Shown here: in pieces, positions 14,741-17,770 of the stretch
Layout of the letters: each line of letters starts with the position of its first letter
Position numbering within the stretch: position 1 is the stretch's first letter
Assembly (NCBI GenBank): GCA_017996675.1
Contig: JAGOGN010000011.1
Coordinates: forward strand, 1-17,770
Reading direction: 5' to 3'
DNA: 17,770 nt
Source of the DNA: Lachnospiraceae bacterium
GTDB lineage: Bacteria; Bacillota_A; Clostridia; Lachnospirales; Lachnospiraceae
Program-made: the position numbers and the translations under genes
Notes under the pieces: generated by a model
The model's database searches: none
Told to the model about the DNA's origin: nothing
What the model saw: the letters and a program-made list of their open reading frames with translations, nothing else

Positions 14741-15694
14741 CTACTTTCTTACTGTAATACCTACCCATTCACCTTGATGATTGATTTCAACAATCGAAAA
14801 TCCAGCTTCAATCAAAGCCTTCTTAACTGGTTCCTCTTTAAAATCAATGATTCCACTCGTGATAAAATATCCATCTTCTTTTAGTAACTCATAAACGATA
14901 GGTGCTAGAGGGATGATTACATCCGCTAAAATATTAGCAACCGCAATATCATACTGGATTGCACCCACCATATCTTTAATTTTAGAATCTGTAATTATAT
15001 TTCCACAGTAAAAGTGATAGGTCGTTTGATCAATATGATTTCGTTTCATATTCTCTCTACATGATTCCATGCAAACTGGATCAATGTCTGTTCCCATCAC
15101 ATGTGCTGCTTTCGATTTCAAACCTACAATTGACAAAATTCCACTTCCAGTTCCTAGGTCCAACATTTGGTCATTTGGTTTGATATATTTCTTCAAACTG
15201 CGAATACACAATTGAGTGGTTTCATGCTGTCCTGTTCCAAAAGATGTTCCTGGATCGATTTCAATCACCATATTAGCGCTTGTATAAGGATCAACTTCTT
15301 CCCATGATGGCTTAATCAAAATATCATCCACTAAAAATGGTTTGAAAAATTCTTTCCATTTATGCAACCAGTCATCATCATTGGTCAACTCACAACTAAT
15401 TGTACCTGCACCAATCTCAACAAATTCAGATACTTCCTTCATCCCTTCCTGGATATTTAAAAGGATTGAATCCAGATCTTCTCTTTCTGCTTCGAGAAAA
15501 AATCTAAGATAAGCATCACCTTCATCTGCAGGAAGACTTGGTTCAATATCGATGTACATCAATTCTTTTTCTTGTTTTGTAAGTGGTATATTATCAAGAA
15601 TTTCTACACCCTCTACACCATTTTCCATTAACATTGCACACATGAGCTCTTCCGCTACAGTTGTGGTTTTTATTGTATATTCGTTCCAGTTCAT
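14741..15694 (-). CDS. prmA: Ribosomal protein L11 methyltransferase
   Basis: PrmA methylates lysines and the N-terminus of ribosomal protein L11. The 317-residue protein has the L11-binding N-terminal domain (WNEYTIKTTTVAEELMCAML) and a linker with WLHKWKEFFKPF (109-120). Its class I SAM methyltransferase domain has the diagnostic IDPGTSFGTGQHETT (146-160) and LDLGTGSGILSI (178-189), and VANILADVIIPLAP forms the catalytic loop. The ATG at 15694 follows AAAAGGAGTATGAA. A sigma-A-like promoter overlapped by a palindrome lies just upstream, and a terminator beyond it separates prmA from the dnaJ side. It is the first gene of prmA-rsmE-desulfurase-thiI. Confidence 0.97.
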   Translation of the reverse strand: MNWNEYTIKTTTVAEELMCAMLMENGVEGVEILDNIPLTKQEKELMYIDIEPSLPADEGDAYLRFFLEAEREDLDSILLNIQEGMKEVSEFVEIGAGTISCELTNDDDWLHKWKEFFKPFLVDDILIKPSWEEVDPYTSANMVIEIDPGTSFGTGQHETTQLCIRSLKKYIKPNDQMLDLGTGSGILSIVGLKSKAAHVMGTDIDPVCMESCRENMKRNHIDQTTYHFYCGNIITDSKIKDMVGAIQYDIAVANILADVIIPLAPIVYELLKEDGYFITSGIIDFKEEPVKKALIEAGFSIVEINHQGEWVGITVRK

Positions 15695-15722
15695 TTCATA
15701 CTCCTTTTAAAATTACGATAAT

Positions 15723-15737
15723 ATCTCATAATGAGAT
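15723..15737. promoter_or_regulatory. Perfect 7-1-7 palindrome, candidate operator
   Basis: ATCTCAT-A-ATGAGAT (plus strand) is a perfect inverted repeat with a single central base. It overlaps the proposed -10 hexamer and start site of the prmA promoter. The spacing is like Fur/PerR-type boxes, but the sequence is not theirs, and it is not CIRCE. Which regulator would bind is unknown. Confidence 0.45.
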
Positions 15738-15762
15738 TACCGTTTTTACCAGCACTTGTCAA
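15734..15762 (-). promoter_or_regulatory. Promoter of the prmA-rsmE-desulfurase-thiI operon
   Basis: A perfect TTGACA (15762-15757) is followed after 17 bases by TAATCT (15739-15734), a weak -10. The combination of a perfect -35 and a weak, palindrome-covered -10 suggests a regulated promoter. Confidence 0.55.
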
Positions 15763-15763
15763 G

Positions 15764-15792
15764 AAAAAGCAGTGTTTGTCTCCAAACACCGC
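15764..15792 (-). terminator. Intrinsic terminator after the J-domain gene
   Basis: On the minus strand GCGGTGTTTG and CAAACACTGC form a 10-bp stem (one G-T pair) around GAGA, followed by TTTTT. It lies 6 bases after the stop of the coiled-coil J-domain gene and just before the prmA promoter, closing the dnaK-dnaJ transcription unit. Confidence 0.88.
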
Positions 15793-15797
15793 CTCAT

Positions 15798-16271
15798 TTA
15801 CAGCCTTTGCTGCAATTCTTCATATTGTTTATTGATTTCCTGAATCGCAAGCGTATCGCCTGCAAGATTATCCGGATGATAAATTTTAATCAAATCCTTA
15901 TATCTTTTTTTGAGAGTTAACACATTCGAGATTCCACGAAAGAAAAAGCAGGGTATATCCTGAGAGTTCTGCGTCTGAAACGACTGCTGTTTTATTTCCT
16001 CTCTTTTCTGAGCAAGGTCCTGAATTTCTACTTCTAAAATCTTCCATTTCTGTTCAAAAAGTCTTTCCTGTTTCGATATCCATTCTTCACTCATCTTTTT
16101 CTCTAATAAAAAGTCCCGTTTCGCACTTTCCAGTTCCATCTGTTCGTATTTTAATTGTCGTTGGGCTTTTCGCAGGTCATCCTTTTCCTGATTTAATTCG
16201 CCTGCGCCTTGGTATAACCAGGCACATACTGGTGCATCATTCCCTTTGTTTGCTAAGAATGACTGATTCAT
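15798..16271 (-). CDS. Small coiled-coil protein with C-terminal J-domain
   Basis: The 157-residue product has an N-terminal part without recognised motif (1-23), a long charged coiled coil (about 24-97), and a C-terminal J-domain-like segment. In the last part LKKRYKDLIKIYHPDNLAG forms helix II and the loop with the HPD triad (H132, P133, D134), followed by a helix III-like TLAIQEINKQYEELQ. Helix I is poorly defined. HPD is the motif that stimulates Hsp70 ATPase, so this may be a dedicated co-chaperone of the DnaK encoded two genes upstream. There is no G/F region, zinc domain, signal peptide or membrane helix. The ATG at 16271 has GAGGTGAGTGT ahead. It lies 88 bases after dnaJ and ends at a terminator. 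The client and precise family name are unknown to me. Confidence 0.85.
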   Translation of the reverse strand: MNQSFLANKGNDAPVCAWLYQGAGELNQEKDDLRKAQRQLKYEQMELESAKRDFLLEKKMSEEWISKQERLFEQKWKILEVEIQDLAQKREEIKQQSFQTQNSQDIPCFFFRGISNVLTLKKRYKDLIKIYHPDNLAGDTLAIQEINKQYEELQQRL

Positions 16272-16359
16272 ACACTCACCTCACGCTCTATACTTTTCAC
16301 TATATCTTGTTTATATCTGTCCAATTACAAAAAAAGTATACAACATATGGTTATAAAAA

Positions 16360-17535
16360 TCAATCCTTAAAAAACCCTTTTTTCTTATGACGACCACTTG
16401 CTTTATCAGCTTCCGTCTTTTCTCCACTTGTTTCATTTGCTTGTGCTAAGGAGTTTCCCGTCACTTCATCAAACTTTTTCAAGAATTCTTTTGCTTCATT
16501 CGTTAATCCAGTTGGCACCTGAATAATCAGAGTAACATAGTGATCTCCCCTGATTGAACTGTTCCTTAAGGATGGCACACCTTTTCCTTTGAGACGAATT
16601 CTGGTATCCGTCTGTGTTCCGGCTTTAATTTCAGAAACAACTGATCCGTCTACTGTTGCAATCTTGACCTCTCCGCCTAAAGCAGCCTGTGCATAGGAAA
16701 TTGGCACTGTCGAATAAATATTAGCATCCTGTCTTTGGAAAACAGGATGACGAGACACAGCCACTTCAACTAACAAGTCTCCTCTTGGTCCGCCATTTAA
16801 TCCTGGTTCGCCTTTGTCTCTGATTCGAATACTTTGTCCATTATCAATACCCGCTGGAATAGATACCTGAATCTTCTTTTTAGAAGAAATATAACCCGTA
16901 CCACGACAATCTGGGCATTTTTCTTTTACAATTTTACCACTTCCATTACAGTCTGGACAAATCTGAACGTTTTGTACTGTTCCAAAAAGTGATTGTTGGG
17001 TATACATCACTTTTCCTTTTCCGCCACATTTTGGACAGGATTCTGGTGCGCTTCCAGGTTTTGCTCCTGTTCCATGACAAGTATTACACTCATCTTTCAG
17101 GATCATTTCTAACTCTTTTTCACAACCAAAAACAGCCTCTTCAAAGGTTATCCTTACAGAGGTTCTTAAATTGGCACCCTTCATTGGTCCATTGCTATTT
17201 CTACGACGGGAACCGCCACCAAACAAATCACCAAATATATCACCAAATATATCTGAAAAATCCATGCCGTTAAAATCAAAACCACCAGCACCGCCAGCGC
17301 CGCCCTCAAAGGCGGCGTGGCCGAACTGGTCATATTGTCTTCTTTTATCGGCATCACTTAAAATAGCATATGCTTCCGAGGCTTCTTTAAATTTCACTTC
17401 TGCCTCATGATCACCTGGATTCATATCCGGATGATACTTCTTGGCTAGTTGGCGGTATGCTTTTTTAATTTCAGCATCATCCGCACTTTTACTTATGCCA
17501 AGAACTTCATAATAATCTCTTTTTTGTTCAGCCAT
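16360..17535 (-). CDS. dnaJ: Chaperone protein DnaJ (Hsp40, type I)
   Basis: DnaJ binds unfolded proteins and stimulates DnaK ATP hydrolysis. The 391-residue protein has all type I parts: the J-domain (1-70) with H35-P36-D37, a Gly/Phe-rich linker (about 72-108, FGGGSRRR), and a zinc-finger domain with four CxxCxGxG repeats (C150/153, C167/170, C193/196, C207/210). C-terminal substrate-binding domains and a basic, disordered tail ending KKKGFFKD follow. The ATG at 17535 lies 17 bases after dnaK, with AGGAAACGGAAAA ahead. As in most Firmicutes it follows dnaK and is expected to be in the heat-shock operon; the CIRCE/HrcA control region would lie outside the window. Confidence 0.98.
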   Translation of the reverse strand: MAEQKRDYYEVLGISKSADDAEIKKAYRQLAKKYHPDMNPGDHEAEVKFKEASEAYAILSDADKRRQYDQFGHAAFEGGAGGAGGFDFNGMDFSDIFGDIFGDLFGGGSRRRNSNGPMKGANLRTSVRITFEEAVFGCEKELEMILKDECNTCHGTGAKPGSAPESCPKCGGKGKVMYTQQSLFGTVQNVQICPDCNGSGKIVKEKCPDCRGTGYISSKKKIQVSIPAGIDNGQSIRIRDKGEPGLNGGPRGDLLVEVAVSRHPVFQRQDANIYSTVPISYAQAALGGEVKIATVDGSVVSEIKAGTQTDTRIRLKGKGVPSLRNSSIRGDHYVTLIIQVPTGLTNEAKEFLKKFDEVTGNSLAQANETSGEKTEADKASGRHKKKGFFKD

Positions 17536-17552
17536 TTTTCCGTTTCCTACTC

Positions 17553-17770
17553 TTATACTTCTTTATAGTCTGCATCTACAACATCATCATCTGGTTGAGC
17601 AGAACCTGTCTGGTTTGCTCCACCCATATCTGGGCCTGCGCCTTGTGCTGACTGTGCGTTTGCATATACTTTTTCGAAAACTTTTTGTGCGCTTTCCATT
17701 AATTTCTCTTTTGCAGCTTTCATTTCAGCTACCTGGTCTTCTGACATTTCATCTGCATTTGGATGAGCTT
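17553..17770 (-). CDS. dnaK: Chaperone protein DnaK, C-terminal fragment (partial)
   Basis: The gene enters from the right edge; only the last 71 residues are present. The frame runs open from the edge ([16 protein letters not shown]), so the ATG at 17747 is internal and not a start. The helical-lid tail reads [20 protein letters not shown], followed by a flexible Gly/Gln/Ala-rich linker and the hallmark DnaK end [12 protein letters not shown]. Position directly before dnaJ confirms it. The ATPase and substrate-binding domains are outside the window. Confidence 0.97.
   Translation of the reverse strand, partial: AHPNADEMSEDQVAEMKAAKEKLMESAQKVFEKVYANAQSAQGAGPDMGGANQTGSAQPDDDVVDADYKEV

Noticed and set aside
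16329..16355. Possible weak terminator between dnaJ and the J-domain gene
   Set aside because: TATAAC/GTTGTA can form only a 6-bp AU-rich stem with a G-U pair, three bases from a T7 run; too unstable to call.
16272..16359. Promoter for the coiled-coil J-domain gene
   Set aside because: AT-rich boxes such as TATAAA and TATAGT exist but none has a -35 at 16-18 bases; cotranscription with dnaJ is simpler.
1..17770. Defence island, CRISPR, mobile element or novel system
   Set aside because: No repeats, transposase, integrase or unexplained large reading frame was found; the content is conserved housekeeping with a few small oddities listed as findings.

Overview
The window is about 17.8 kb of AT-rich, low-GC Gram-positive chromosome. 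Strong AGGAGG-type ribosome binding sites, sigma-A-like promoters and gene order point to the class Clostridia, most likely Lachnospiraceae or a close relative (inference from synteny and protein style, not from a database). Almost everything lies on the minus strand and is densely packed. I see no rRNA or tRNA genes, CRISPR array, insertion sequence, phage gene or integration scar, and no gene-free stretch over 300 bases.

Reading in the direction of transcription (high to low coordinates), the right third starts with the C-terminus of dnaK (cut by the window edge), then dnaJ and a small coiled-coil protein with a C-terminal J-domain that ends at an intrinsic terminator. A new promoter, overlapped by a perfect 7-1-7 palindrome, starts prmA-rsmE-cysteine desulfurase-thiI. 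A plus-strand gene for an HPr-like protein lacking the phosphorylatable histidine sits between thiI and mtaB and ends in a terminator shared with thiI. mtaB follows, alone on the minus strand. This resembles the Bacillus dnaK-dnaJ-prmA-rsmE-mtaB order, with the desulfurase/thiI pair and the HPr-like gene placed between rsmE and mtaB.

The middle block is one long tightly coupled operon from a clear promoter at 9886-9914: ireB, ruvX, a DUF1292 gene, RNase J, a short membrane protein resembling only the N-terminal part of MltG, trmR, trhP (peptidase U32 family) and a beta-propeller lactonase. Most junctions overlap or lie within a few bases. trhP and trmR together should convert tRNA wobble uridine 34 to 5-hydroxy- and then 5-methoxyuridine.

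The left block has aroC on the plus strand, overlapping the lactonase gene tail to tail by 25 bp and divergent from tgt. It then continues on the minus strand with tgt, yajC (own promoter), an MscS-type channel and the first 56 codons of an M16C-type metallopeptidase.

The theme is translation: six genes act on tRNA (tgt, trhP, trmR, mtaB, thiI and its desulfurase partner), two modify the ribosome (prmA, rsmE), with RNase J, RuvX and chaperones around them. I found no wholly new system. The points most worth a second look are the MltG fragment without a catalytic domain, the His-less HPr, the coiled-coil J-protein, the palindromic operator candidate at prmA, and the closeness of aroC (chorismate, precursor of prephenate) to a prephenate-dependent tRNA hydroxylase.
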